Shown here: positions 1 through 12,800 of the stretch, piece after piece
How the letters are laid out: each line of letters starts with the position of its first letter
Numbering within the stretch: position 1 is the first letter of the stretch
Origin: Sipunculus nudus
Lineage: Eukaryota > Annelida > Sipuncula > Golfingiida > Sipunculidae
Direction of reading: 5' to 3'
Assembly: GCA_026874595.1 (NCBI GenBank)
Contig: CM049316.1
Location: 13,010,839 to 13,074,838, forward strand
Length of the DNA: 64,000 nt
Made by a program: the position numbers and the translations under genes
The notes under the pieces: model-generated
What the model was told of the DNA's origin: nothing
Database searches by the model: none
The model's input: only the letters and a program-made list of their open reading frames with translations

Positions 1-115
1 AATGGTGTCGAAAAAGTGCCAGTCCTACGGACGGACATCCGGACGGCTGGACAGACAGATGGACGGACGACGGACAATGGACCACGACTATAGCTCAGAT
101 GACTTATAGTCGAAG
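1..115 (+). repeat. 3' end of a dispersed element with terminal hairpin
   Basis: A GGAC-rich stretch is followed by a block ending in the hairpin region around TAGCTCAG. It matches the 3' ends at 3121-3201, 17009-17110 and 28915-29005. Only the 3' part is inside the window. Confidence 0.6.
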
Positions 116-174
116 TCAATCTGCAAAATGCAAACTCGACCTGTAACGGGTCATTATCAAGCAATTGAAACATA

Positions 175-1305
175 AAAAAACAGGCCAGTATCTGCAGGTA
201 TTGTTAAAAATAGTCCATACATGTGCATTTTTCATTAAAATGTCTATTTTCATGAAATTTTCTATGTTCAGGATCTGTCATACAGTCAAAAATAGGTCAA
301 CTGGGACAAAATGCGAACTCGATCTGTAACTGGTCATTATCTACCCACACACAAAAAATCAGGCATTGCAAAACTAGAATAATCAGTTATAAATTTAAAT
401 TGGAGAGGTATGTACCATGTTTCATAACAATCCTCCAAATGCTTCCTGAGAAATAAGCTCCGCAGTTTTTTTTCTATTCTTAGCTCTGTTACTTGAAAAG
501 TAGGTCAAGATCACCCATCTTTAAACTTGACCAAGATCTTGTAAATATGCAATAGCACTGAAGAAATGTAGTTCCTGTGTTGAATACCTTTGGAGATATC
601 CTGCACAAAAGGCCAAAATTGAAAAATCGTATAAAAATTCATTAAAAAAAATCAGATATGTAGGTGATGCCATCAAAATCATGCAGCATGTACAGACCAT
701 CAGTCCAAATGACTATGGTAAGTTTTGTGAAAATCCACACAATGGTTCCTGAGATATAAGCTTCTATGTTTTTCTATAATCAGCTCTAAAAAAAAAGAAA
801 ATAGGTCAAAGTCACCCATCTTTGAACTTGGCCAAGATTTTGTTGATATACATCTTCACTGATGAAACAAAATTAAAACGTTGAATCCTTTAAGAGATAT
901 CCTGCTCATAAGTTTATAGTTAACGGACGGACGGACAACTTGGGTGACACCAAAAGCCCGTCAGCCTATGGGCTGAGGGCTAAAAAAGGCTGTACATGTA
1001 CATTTGTCATAAAAATATTTTTTTCCATGAAATTTTCATGTTCAGGCGTCATCAAACGGTAAAAAAAAGGTCAACCTGGACAAATCACAAACTTAATCTG
1101 TAACTGGTCATTATCTGCCCACATAAAAAGAATCAGGGCAGTATCTGCTGGCATTGTTAATAAAAGTCAGTACATATGCATTTGATATGAAAATTTCAAT
1201 TTTTCATGAAATTTTCTATGATCAGGAGCAGTCAAATGGTCAAAAGTAGGTCAACTGGGAAGAAATGTAAATTTTATCTTTAACTGGTCATTATCTGCCA
1301 ACAAA
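175..1305 (+). repeat. Dispersed repeats: 180 bp units and an element ending in a GGGCT hairpin
   Basis: Units of about 180 bp start near 180 and 1135 (core GTATCTGCAGGCATTG). Between them lies an element (about 372-981) that matches 41319-42431 in gene B intron 3. It starts near AACTAGAAT and ends in an imperfect hairpin at 955-981 (AGCCCGTCAGCC pairing with GGGCTGAGGGCT), followed by an A-run. No coding potential is seen. Confidence 0.6.
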
Positions 1306-3201
1306 CAAGGGACCCATGGGTCACGGCGCTCAGCTGAAGTTTGGAATTTTTGCAAATGCAAAATATGCAAAATATTCTATTGTAATGTTTTTTATTTATA
1401 TAAGCATATGAGAACCTTAGAGGAAAGTGGCCTTCCTACTTGGTTATAGTAAAGATCTAAATATATGTTTAGAAACTAATACTCTGACAAGACTGTCATG
1501 AGGAAAAACAGTAAAAGTGTTGAGATAATGTGATGCATATGAAAAATTTACGGATGGACAGGCAAGTGGACAGAATGGACTAATACCTTTATTTCACTTT
1601 CAAGGGAATAATGCATTTAAGTTTATATATAAGCCTATTTTTTTAAGCATATCAACTTTTTCCATTAACAGTTTTTATCTGATTCATTTTTTTTATTTAC
1701 AAGTTTTATAAATTTGTAATAAAAAAACTGAAAATATAAGTTAAAATATTAAAATTCTAAGTTGCAATCATTATTTATCCAGAGTGTAGCTCATATTGGG
1801 TCATATTATGCATACACATATATTTTATTATTTTAAAATCACAAATGTTTAAACTGAAATTAAAAGAAAATAATGCCACAGAATGGCATCTACAAGATTA
1901 TTCCTTTAATCACTATTTAAAAGTTTTGCACATTGGAGTTTTCAGTGCATGCTTAATTTTATTCACTGAAATAAAATAAAAGATTCAGTAAATTTGATAA
2001 AATAAAAACATCTTTTCAAATAAAATATACACACTGTTAGTTAAATGAGGGACAAACAAAATCATTGTGCTAATTACTATCTCGGCTATAATTTATTACT
2101 GGAATTAATAGTCAATATCACATCTGGTGAAGTTTTTACTCTTCTGAAGTAAGAATTTACTTATCTGATAAACATCCACACTTTCATAGCAATTCACCAC
2201 TTCGTGGACACAATTTAATATGCACTTTAATCATTGTAACCCTGGTGGTACAATTCAAAATCTAAAATGTAGCATAGCCAAGAATAAAAGAAAATACAGA
2301 AAATTATAACATTCATCTAGTTAATGCACCATCTGGAGGGGGGGGGGGAGTGCAGGGCTGAGTGGAAGCCTGCTAGTAGTGGCTAAGCTGGGCCAAGGCA
2401 AGCTGCTTGGGGTCGGTTACATAATGCAAGTGAAGGCTGTGTTACTAGGTGGGCTAGATGTAAACAACACTTGACATGGTGTATGAAAACTTGAATAAAA
2501 GCTATTCTTTTCAATCAATTCCTTTGAAATTTCAGATTTTAAAAGATTAAATCCTTATGTATATATGCTGTGAAAATTAAATCAACAGTGCTTACAGGGA
2601 AAAAATGTGCCATTGCCAAAGTTGGACAAAATTTAAGGTATTGATTTTTTAATTATGCTAAAAACTTGAAAAATTTGCAAAATTCAGATCTAATTTTGGG
2701 TAAACCATTGAACCTTGATTAAATAAAGTTATATTCCTGAAAAAAAAGTCTCCAGCTTCAGCAATTCTCATGTTAGGTGAGTAAATATATTTCCTGATTT
2801 AAAAAAAAAAAATTGCATTATATTTGGGCCAATAACTTCAAAATAATACCTAATACTGACTTAATTTTTGGTATTTTCATAGAAAATGTATGGAAGAATA
2901 TGAATACTAAATATGATCAAAAACAGATCAGTGGTTTTGACATTAGGCAGCCTTGAAGTGTTACAATGGCTTTTTTTTTTAAAACTGGAGGTTTTTCCTT
3001 AATATCTCGAAGGAACGAAGTCCTAATGACCCAATTTTCAGTATGGTAGGAGATTTTGGGGACATCTAATGGTATGCAAAATTTTGGATATGTAGGTCCA
3101 ATGGTTTTAAAACGTGCCCTGTTAACAGACGGATGACCGGACGGCCGGACAACAGACAAAGGACCACGACTATAGCTCAGATGACTTAGTCAGCTGAGCT
3201 A
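1306..3201 (+). mobile_element. 1.9 kb non-autonomous element with structured ends (family R1)
   Basis: The 5' end is CAAGGGACCCATGGGTCACG followed by GCTCAGCTGA. The 3' end is a hairpin at 3173-3201 built from TAGCTCAG and CTGAGCTA, then an A-run. The inner GACCCATGGGTC is palindromic, and GCTCAGCTGA at the 5' end is the inverse of TCAGCTGAGC at the 3' end. A second full copy is at 27101-29005. There is no transposase or replicase ORF. The superfamily is uncertain: the terminal hairpins recall Helentron-like non-autonomous elements, but short-TIR DNA elements are also possible. Confidence 0.6.
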
Positions 3202-3698
3202 AAAAAATCAGGCAGTATCTGCAGGAATTGTGAAAAAAAAGTCCGTACATATACATTTTTTATGAAAATTTGCTATTTTTTTCATGAAATTTTCTTTATT
3301 CAGGAGCAGTCATAAGGTCAAAAGTAGGTCAACTGGGATGTAACACGAACTCAATCTGTAACTGGTCATTATCTGCCAAAAAACAAAAAATCAGGCCAAT
3401 ATCTGCAGGCACTGCGAAAAAAAGTCTGTACAAGTGTATTTGTCATGAAAATTTCTATTGTTCATGAAATTTTGTTTGTTCAGGAGCCGTAAAACGGTCA
3501 AAGTAGGTCAACCTAGATGAAACGCGAACTCAATCTGTAACTGGTCATTATCTGTCCAAACACCAAAAATCAGGCCAATATCTGCAGGCATTCCGAAAAA
3601 AAGTCTGTAAAAATGTTTGATTTTGGAATGACGGAAGGATGGAATAACGGACATGGGTAAAACTATATGCCCCGGCCACTTTGTGGCGGAGGCATGAA
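3202..3698 (+). mobile_element. Insertion with 180 bp tandem units and terminal hairpin
   Basis: This is absent from the matching place in the right unit (29005), so it inserted after duplication or was lost from B. It contains units starting near 3208, 3390 and 3568 and ends in a hairpin at 3667-3695 (ATGCC-C-GGCCAC pairing with GTGGCGGAGGCAT) followed by AAAA. It sits directly against the terminal hairpin of the preceding R1 element. Confidence 0.6.
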
Positions 3699-3805
3699 AA
3701 ATAGGATCTAACTGAACAAATGTGTAAACTGCTTGATTGTCAACAGCTTATCAATATTTTTAACAGCTTATCATTTTTATAAAAAGGACTTGATTGTAGT
3801 ATGGT

Positions 3806-3960
3806 CGGGGGGGGGGGGGGGGTTGATTCAGATGGGATCTCTGTACCTCTGAATATATTTTCTTTATTTAATACATTTTATGCAGTTCCAATAAAACAAT
3901 GACCCAAGTGCTCATGGGGGGGGGGGGCGGGGGAGGGGGGAGTGAGGGGGGGGAGGGGGG
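3806..3960 (+). repeat. G-rich tract with G-quadruplex potential
   Basis: Poly-G runs at 3807-3822 and 3915-3960 contain many runs of four or more G. The paralogous place at 29259-29280 is a single G run. The short glycine-rich reading frame across it is a composition artefact. Confidence 0.6.
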
Positions 3961-4835
3961 AATTCTGGAAGTTTCATCACCTTTGCATATACATACAGGA
4001 TATGAAATTAAATTCAACAGTTGGTCCTGCTTAACTGTATATCATATAAGTGTATATCAAGTTCAATTGTATAAAATAATAAAAACCTAAATCTTTTCTA
4101 TGTTTTCTTATTAAAAGTTTGTTTTTATGAATATCTGATAAATGTATACATCTGTTAATTGTATAGTATAATACGTCAATCATGCACAACCATCCCGGAT
4201 ATTCATGTGCAACAATGATCTCACAGACTGCTGACTGCCTGTTTCAGTAAATAGTCTTTGATATTGCTTGCTCAATAGGCTCAAAAGTGGTTAACTCTTG
4301 GACCACTAACCACTCCTTCGTCTATATGCCTATATGCCAAACTTCAGAGAACAATCAAACCAGTTCATTTTGACGTAGGGGTGGCGGGTGACAGCACAGG
4401 TTTCATGGTTCAAGCAATGACTGAACTTTCGCATGGAAGCCTAGAACTCTTTGAAATGCTTTCTCAATTAGTGTATGCAGAGTTTTAACCAGTAAATTCA
4501 CATTTTAATTTTGCAAACTGTGAACTGATTGCACACAGCTGATACCAGTACGTCATCTATTTCAAGAAGCCCGATGAAAAGCCTTTGACCCAGTTAGATT
4601 TTCCAAACCTCCCCCTTGAATTACTGAACGCTTAGATTCTGACCTTTAATCACTCGGGGACGTAAAATGTCAATACACGACGGTTAATTCGGGTGCGAGA
4701 ATCATGCAGGCAGTAGTCTTGTGGATCGCAACAATAGAAAAATTGTGGTAATACCCAAGTGACTGAATAACAAGGGACCCATAGGTCATGGCGCTCAGAC
4801 AAACTTTGTTAAATTTTAGCAAATGCAGCATGTAC

Positions 4836-6592
4836 TCTGCCAAAACAGAGTTTTGCGGATACTATGTTTTCAGCTGCACGCCCCCGCCCCCGCCACCACC
4901 GCCGCCGCGGCCGCGTAGGTTTCCGGAGAACTCCTCCGTAACCACTGGGCAGAATTTTACGAAACCCGGGATTATGTTCGGGTCAAATGTGAACTGCTGC
5001 GCCCCGATTTTGTTTTGACCTCTGACCTTTCCTCTGCGCTCTGCGTCCGTTTGTGCGTCTGTTTCCACACATAAACCCACATATCTCGGGAACCGTTTGA
5101 CGGATCAGGAAAATTTTTTGCACAAATGTAGCCCTTGGAGAGCTTTATAACATACACAAAAAATGGTGGCGCCACCTGCAACCATGTTTGCACAGTGTCC
5201 ATCTGTTCGTCTGCCTTGGGTTAAAATCACTCATATCTCTGCAGTGACTTGACTAATTCACCTAAAATTTGGCATGCGTATACATCCTGGATAGCTTTTC
5301 TGATTTTGTGACAGGTGGCCCCACCTACATTCACGTTTACGCTGCAGACATCCAAGCTCATATCTCGGGAACCGTTTGACCGATCAGGAAAATTTTTTTG
5401 CACAAATGTAGCCCTTGAAGAGCTTTATAACATACACAAAAAAAATGGTGGCGCCACCTGCAACCATGTTTGCACAGTGTCCATCTGTTTGTCTGCCTTG
5501 GGTTAAAATCACTCATATCTCTGCTGTGACTTGACTAATTCACCTGAAATTTGGCATGCGTATACATCCTGGATAGCTTTTCTGATTTTGTGACAGGTGG
5601 TGCCACCTACATTCACGTTTACACTGCAGACATCCAAGCTCATATCTGGGGAACCGTTTGACCGATCAGGAAAATTTTTTTGCACAAATGTAGCCCTTGG
5701 AGAGCTTTATAACATACACAAAAAATGGTGGCGCCACCTGCAACCATGTTTGCACAGTGTCCATCTGTTTGTCTGCATTGGGTTAAAATCAATCATATCT
5801 CTGCAGTGACTTGACTAATTCACCTGAAATTCGGCATGCGTATACATCCTGGATAGCTTTTCTGATTTTATGACAGGTGGCGCCACCTACATTCACGTTT
5901 ACGCTGCAGACATCCAAGCTCATATCTCTGGAACCTTTTGACCGATCAGGAAAATTTTTTTGCACAAATGTAGCCCTTGGAGAGTTTTATAACATACGCA
6001 AAACTGGTGGCGCCACCTGCAGCCATTTTTGCACAGCTCCTGTCTGTTTGTCTGCCATGGGATAAAATCACTCATATCTCGGCAGTGGTTTGACATATCT
6101 GGCTAAAATTTTGCAGGTTTATACATCCCCGACAGCTCTCTTGATTTTATGACAGGTGGAGCCACCTGCATTCTAGTTTATGCAGCAGACATCCAAGCTT
6201 ATATCTTGGGAACCGTTTGACCAATTAGGCCAAAGTTTTGCATGTTTATAGTTCTCACATAACTCTTTATAATACGCAAAACTGGTGCCGTCACCTGCAA
6301 CCATTTTTGCTCAGCGTCCATCTGATTGTCTGCCACGGGCTAAAATCACTCATATACATGTTGTGGTTTGACTTATCTGCCTTAAATTTTGCATATGTAT
6401 ACAACTGGGACGGCTTTCTGGATTTTGTGGTAGGGGGGGCAACCTTCATACACAATTTGGCTGCAGACATCCATGCTAATATGCAACACTTCACTCTATT
6501 TCCCCTTGCCACTTAATCCATGCATCACTTCACCCGTTCCACTTTGATTTAGGCGGTTACACGTAGTCGCTTGTTGACTACCAGTATTCTAG
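4836..6592 (+). mobile_element. Non-autonomous Helitron-like element, copy 1
   Basis: It starts with TC and a subterminal hairpin (GCCAAAACAGAGTTTTGCGG). It ends with a hairpin at 6563-6581 (GTAGTCG, CTTGT loop, TGACTAC), a 7-base spacer and CTAG, immediately before a host T. These are canonical Helitron 3' features (hairpin plus CTRR, T target). Inside are about five tandem units of about 281 bp. The matching site in the right unit (about 35395) lacks it. There is no Rep/helicase ORF, so it is non-autonomous. The repeated short frames inside are copies of the unit, not genes. Confidence 0.8.
5060..6300 (+). repeat. 281 bp tandem repeat array (5 units)
   Basis: The anchor ACCGTTTGAC (or a variant) recurs at about 5092, 5371, 5654, 5935 and 6215. 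Most units carry the palindrome GGTGGCGCCACC once or twice. Later units are more diverged. The array lies wholly within the Helitron-like element. Confidence 0.85.
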
Positions 6593-6734
6593 TTTTCTAT
6601 TTTTTTTACATAAAGCATTTGAAAAGCTAAGAGGAAATGGCCTTGCTATTTGGTGATTATCAAATACAAAATATATGAAAGCCAGACAAATAGTCGATAT
6701 GCAGTTTTTGGACTACATTGTACATCTAATTGTA

Positions 6735-8447
6735 TCCGCCAAAACAGAGTTTTGCGGATACTATGTTTTCAGCTGCACGCCGCCGAGAACTCCTCCGTAA
6801 ACGCTGGGTGGAATTTTACGAAACCCGGATTTTGTTCGGGTCACATGTGAACTGCTGCGCCCCGATTTTGTTTTGACCTCTGACCTTTCCTCTGGGCTCT
6901 GCGTCCGTTTGTGCGTCTGTTTCCTCACATAAACCCACATATCTCGGGAACCGTTTGACGGGTCAGGAAATTTTTTTTGCACAAATGTAGCCCTTGGAGA
7001 GCTTTATAACATACACAAAAAATGGTGGCGCCACCTGCAACCTTGTTTGCACAGTGTCCATCTGTTCGTCTGCCTTGGGTTAAAATCACTCATATCTCTG
7101 CAGTGACTTGACTAATTCACCTGAAATTTGGCATGCGTATACATCCTGGATAGCTTTTCTGATTTTGTGACAGGTGGCCCCACCTACATTCACGTTTACG
7201 CTGCAGACATCCAAGCTCATATCTCGGGAACCGTTTGACCGATCAGGAAAATTTTTTTGCACAAATGTAGCCCTTGAAGAGCTTTATAACATACACAAAA
7301 AAAATGGTGGCGCCACCTGCAACCATGTTTGCACAGTGTCCATCTGTTTGTCTGCCTTGGGTTAAAATCACTCATATCTCTGCTGTGACTTGACTAATTC
7401 ACCTGAAATTTGGCATGCCTATACATCCTGGATAGCTTTTCTGATTTTGTGACAGGTGGCGCCACCTACATTCATGTTTATGCTGCAGACATCCAAGCTC
7501 ATATCTCGGGAACCTTTGACCGATCAGGAAAATTTTTTTTGCACAAATGTAGCCCTTGGAGAGCTTTATAACATACACAAAAATGGTGGCGCCATCTGCA
7601 ACCATGTTTGCACAGTGTCCATCTGTTTGTCTGCCTTGGTTTAAAATCACTCATATCTCTGCAGTGACTTGACTAATTCACCTGAAATTCGACATGTGTA
7701 TACATCCTGGATAGCTTTTCTGATTTTATGACAGGTGGCGCCACCTACATTCACGTTTATGCTGCAGACATCCAAGCTCATATCTTGGGAACCGTTTGAC
7801 CGATCAGGAAAATTTTTTTGCACAAATGTAGCCCTTGGAGAGCTTTATAACATACACAAAACTGGTGGCGCCACCTGCAGCCATTTTTGCACAGCTCCTG
7901 TCTGTTTGTCTGCCATGGGATAAAATCACTCATATCTCGGCAGTGGTTTGACATATCTGGCTAAAATTTTTCAGGTTTATACATCCCCGACAGCTCTCTT
8001 GATTTTATGACAGGTGGAGCCATCTGCATTCTAGTTTATGCAGCAGACATCGAAGCTTATATCTTGGGAACCGTTTGACCGATTAGGCCAAAGTTTTGCA
8101 TGTTTATAGTTCTCACATAGCTCTTTATCATACGCAAAACTAGTGCCGTCACCTGCAACCATTTTTGCTCAGCGTCCATCTGATTGTCTGCCACGGGCTA
8201 AAATCACTCATATACATGTAGTGGTTTGACTTATCTGCCTTAAATTTTGCATATGTATACAACTGGGACGGCTCTGGATTTTGTGGTGGGGGGGCAACCT
8301 TCATACACAATTACGCTGCAGACATCCATGCTAATATGCAACACTTCACTCTATTTCCCCTTGCCACTTAATCCATGCCTCACTTCACCCGTTCCACTCT
8401 GATTTAGGCGGATACACGTAGTCGCTTGTCGACTACCCGTATTCTAG
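6735..8447 (+). mobile_element. Non-autonomous Helitron-like element, copy 2
   Basis: Host A at 6734 precedes TCCGCC, and the 3' end is a perfect 7 bp hairpin at 8418-8436 (loop CTTGT), 7 bases, then CTAG at 8444-8447 followed by host T. It is the same family as 4836-6592, again with five 281 bp units (anchors near 6950, 7231, 7513, 7793, 8074). The right-unit counterpart (about 35530) is an empty site. Confidence 0.85.
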
Positions 8448-9660
8448 TTTAAGATGCAGGAGCCTCTCATGATCAAATATTTGTAACACTATCTGTATTT
8501 TAACTATGTGAAAGTAATACGTTTTTGAAATACCCACTAGGAATATATGAAATCCTGTAAAATATAGAATAAGGAAGAAAGTGAAGATCAGCTGTTGTAT
8601 AATAATACACCTTTAATTTATTGACATAAATAAAATACTGTAAAAAATTAGAATTGTACATCCTCAAATGAGCATAAAGTAAATCTAATAAGTATTTATT
8701 GTACTCTGTAATACATACCTGAAACCATTTAATCATGCAATAAGGGGAAAAGGTTATGGGCCTGAGAGTTATACTAAAGGATATATTTGATAAACATAAA
8801 ATGTTTAAATGTAATTAATAATTCTAAATACAGTTAAAAGATATGAAAAAAATTAGCTAAAGATTATATTTCAGGGAAGTGTGCCCTAATTCTTGATTGA
8901 GTGTACCAGTGGTATGCATGGCAAGAGATATTAATGGAATGCTCAACACTTTTATAGCAATATATCACTTGTTTTGGTACAGTTAAATGTGTACTTTAAT
9001 CATAGTAACACCTTGTAATGCAACACAAAATCCATAATGTAGCAAAAGTTAAGAATAATAATAATGAATTAAATAGGAAAAATTAAGTTGAAGCCAAGCA
9101 AAGATAAGTTGCCTGGAGTGAGGAGTGATTACCTAACATCACCACTGTTCAACTAAGGCAAGGGAATGATTTACAGAATTGTGCCTATTCGTTAATTTTT
9201 ATATCATAGGCCTACATTTTGATCAAACTAGTTTTTTACTGTTATTTTTGTGTCACATTCTCAGGGTCTTAAACTCACACTTGTGCACTTAGGTGTCCAT
9301 TAAAGGATAGACTATCTGACAAGTTTACAAGATGACACAATGTTTTATTTTTTAATAAATAATAAATTATAAAAAAATACCTTTGGCAACTGGTTGGCCT
9401 TAACTAAATGAACACACATACATATACACAATATATATATATAAATAAATATATATTTATATATATGTATATATATATATACTCTTATATTGAACAAAAA
9501 TTTAAAACAATAAATAAAATCCCTCCCTCCCTACTGGAAATATTTTCTCACCTGGTCAACAAGAAACAATTTTTTTTAATGATGGCCTCAGGTAGCGATC
9601 CACTAAACAAGAGTGGGATACCTGCAGCCACTAAAAAAAGAACATGTCAGGGCCCCTTGG
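8448..9660 (+). other. Gene-free upstream flank of gene A
   Basis: Collinear with 35531-36760 upstream of gene B. It contains a (TA)n microsatellite near 9429-9481. No coding potential is seen. The short frame ending near 9704 reads through the proximal promoter. Confidence 0.6.
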
Positions 9661-9665
9661 AAACA

Positions 9666-9750
9666 GTTGTTATGGTAGACCCAAACAAGTTGTTGCCATG
9701 GTAGCAATCTGAGTGGGTATAAATAAAGCCTTGTGTTTGTTAGTCATCCT
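9666..9750 (+). promoter_or_regulatory. Gene A core promoter: X-box-like sites, TATA box, initiator
   Basis: GTTGCCATGGTAGC at 9692-9705 closely fits the RFX X-box consensus (inverted GTTRCC half-sites). A weaker X-box-like sequence, GTTGTTATGGTAGAC, lies at 9666-9680. After exactly 12 bases comes TATAAATA at 9718-9725, and TCATCCT around A9746 fits an initiator 28 bases downstream. The order and spacing are repeated in genes B and C. The 5' UTR would be about 71 nt. Confidence 0.75.
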
Positions 9751-9816
9751 TTTAAGGTAGATAAGGATTGAGTGTGCCCACATCACAGTTAACCAGGGAA
9801 AGGATATAAAAGTGAC

Positions 9817-9831
9817 ATGGAAACTAAAATG
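9817..9831 (+). CDS. Gene A exon 1 (start codon, METKM)
   Basis: Only 15 coding bases: ATG GAA ACT AAA ATG, then donor gtatgt. The start is chosen because it is the first ATG downstream of the TATA/initiator and joins exon 2 in phase 0 to give a signal peptide. The same mini-exon is conserved in genes B and C. Confidence 0.85.
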
Positions 9832-12800
9832 GTATGTATTCTCTACTTTTTTAAACTGAGTGAAATATTACTTTTTATCTAACTTATGATATTCTTATGA
9901 GAATGTTGTGTTTAATCTTTTCATATCAATTGTTCAAATAGTCTGCCGGTAGTGATTAACAAATGCAGAATTTGAAGCTGGTGATCTCCTATTTTAAGTT
10001 AACTCCTATAAAACCCAAAAAGAATTTTACAAATCCTCTGTACTTGTTTGAGAGCCATTTTACATTTTGTAATATCAACAGGACACAATAATCTTTAACC
10101 TCTGAAACTGTTGAAAAATGATGAAAACATAGTGTATTTAGTTAAAATTTGGAAATTATAAATGCTGAGAACAACTTGTTACAATTAAGATAAAATATGA
10201 TTACACCCAAGGTGCAATGACTCGGGATTCAGTGAAGCATTAAAAATAGAGAAGAAATTTGAATAACAGGTACAAACGTATTACATGCACTTGAGCCCAG
10301 TGCTAATTTAGTCATCCAATTGTATCCAACTCTGGAATAGTAAGAGAACAGTGTGAATTAAAAAAAAATAGTTACTTAATTGGCATCAGTTCATACACAT
10401 TAGGCACTTTATAAAAAAAAAATATTTGGATTCAATATGACTAATTTACTGGTAATTATTGGTAATAACTGAGCTGTCTAATAAGACTACCTTTTAATCA
10501 AGACCACTATAGGCCAGTCCCATGAGTGGTCTTATTATACAGGTTTTACTGTAGTTGAATAAATATAGTCAAGTGATGGAGAACATAAACCATATCTCCT
10601 TAAGGCTGGTGTAGCACAATATTTAAACTTCTCACTTCAAGACAAGGGAATTTTCCTGATACAATGGAAATAACCCTTATTTTAATTTTGTCAAATTTGC
10701 ATATTATTTTGATCAAATTTTATTTTTAAGAAAAACCCATCAACTTGTATTCATAAATATAAAAAACCTTAAAATCATGAATTGGAATGAACTCTTATGA
10801 ATATTTTATTAATTAAAACTTTACATTATATATATAAATTACTTGCAGCGGAGTATGCAAAGTGGAGCAAACAAATTTATGAAAGTTCAAATTTTACCTG
10901 ATACCTAATTTCCAAAATAATATACTTTTAGGATGGTTTGAAAATAACAAGAAATAACAGCCTACAAAATTTTTTAAATTACCAACTCACACCTGTTGTC
11001 AAACTGTAATATTTAATATTTGAGGTTTACTATAAAGTTCAGCCCTATTTTGTAATACAACCAGGAATGCCACTTTCTTTGCTATTTTCATAAGAAAGCT
11101 ATACCCTTCCCTTCCCTTCCCCTCTCCCCACTAAGTATTTGTCATATTTTAAATATCCATTATAATCCTCAAATATGCATGACATATTTGCATATATATA
11201 CATGTATCACATATGTTAACAATCAAGGTAAAGATACTGAATATGGTCATTAATTATTAAATGCACAGTTATTTTTAATTAAGATCAATGTTACATTCAC
11301 TTAATTATGTTAACATTTCAGATCACCAGAATGAAATTTATATCCCCATACAGTCTTTGGTTACTTTCTTAAAACAGTATTTCATCAATTTCACCAGTAT
11401 TTCTTCAAGGTGATATACCCAATAATCATACATATCTGACTTAATTAATTCCTCTCAAATTTCTATTTTGCTCATATGTTTGGTTATGTGTAATGTGAAA
11501 TTTTTTTTACATTCTTTAATGTATGTTTTGTAGTAGTTACAGGACATTTTGATTAAACAATCACTTGTTAAATCATTCAGCATCATATAAGTGCAATAAA
11601 TAAAGTCTTGAGATATATGTATGTTTCTTGATATGATGGTATTTCTTCCCTGGAGATTATTTATACCTTCACTATCTTTTAGTTAAAATGTTAAAAATAA
11701 GAATTCATGTTGTAAAATAACAGTAAAAAGTATCTTGGAAAATGCCTAACAGGCAGTCCAAGAATACACATAATAATGGACCTGAAAACACATGTTAATT
11801 ACATTAATGGACCTGACAAGGGTACATTAAGTGCAGAAGCTTTTTCACCAAAGCCGTTTTAACGATCCAAAAAACCTAAGGCAAATTCACCTTGATGCTG
11901 CAATCCCCACCCCAATCCATCCCCCCACCCCATTTTTCCTCCATAAGGACCAATGCACACATCAGCAAAATCATTTTTTTCAAAATTCATGAATTATGAA
12001 CTCAAGGTACTGCTTTTAAGTCAAACATAATCATTACATTAGCTCACTATATTTGCGTATTCAATTTAAAATTCAACTTGTCTATCATATTTGACAGGGA
12101 AACTCCTTTAACAAACTGATATATCTTTATGAAAACAGTGACACTTCAATATTAATATTCTGGCCAATGTTAATTAATCCTATGTGATATATATAGTCAT
12201 ACTGACCAATTGAAACACTGCAAATGCACATATAAATTTGATATTTTATTCATGTGTCTGATATGAAACAATGCAATGCTGTTTTTAATATATAATACTG
12301 ACCAATTAAGGGACACCAAATGTACTTATAAATTTTATATTTTATTCATTTATATGTCTGTTACATATCTGTATGGTTTTGTCTTTTATTGATTTATTTT
12401 TATTTATTGAGCCAGCGGCTCACTTACCGAATTTATCAGCTGATTCATAGGATCGGCCGACTATGTACTGACGGGAGTACATTGTTGTGTAGTGTGACAC
12501 CCCAAGTGACACAATTTTGTCGGCGTGAGGAATTGCCGTCGCCAAGAGTCTGGCACTGTTTAAGAAAATCAGCCAATTTTGTCAAGCAATTAGCGAAATT
12601 ATGTAGTAAGCCAATGTTTGCAACAAAGTCGGCCGGTTTTGTTAATTTTTGTATGGTCAGAGTTCACTTTCTGTACGTTGCCACTATTAGTCATTATAAG
12701 TATATATTGTATAATGACATATTTCTGTATTTTAAAAAGAATTAAAGACCAATTTTGGTAAAGATTCAAATTTCATTTATTCCTTGTAAGACAACCTGCA

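Noticed and set aside
5315-8000. A family of near-identical 60-70 codon frames starting MAPPTFTF
   Set aside because: They are the 281 bp repeat unit read in one frame. They recur once per unit and have no start or splice context.
9408-9704. 98-codon frame ending in the gene A promoter
   Set aside because: It starts in a TA microsatellite and its conserved part is explained by promoter conservation between genes A and B.
12389-12745. 118-codon frame in gene A intron 1
   Set aside because: It overlaps the left inverted repeat of an inserted element, is absent from gene B and shows no domain.
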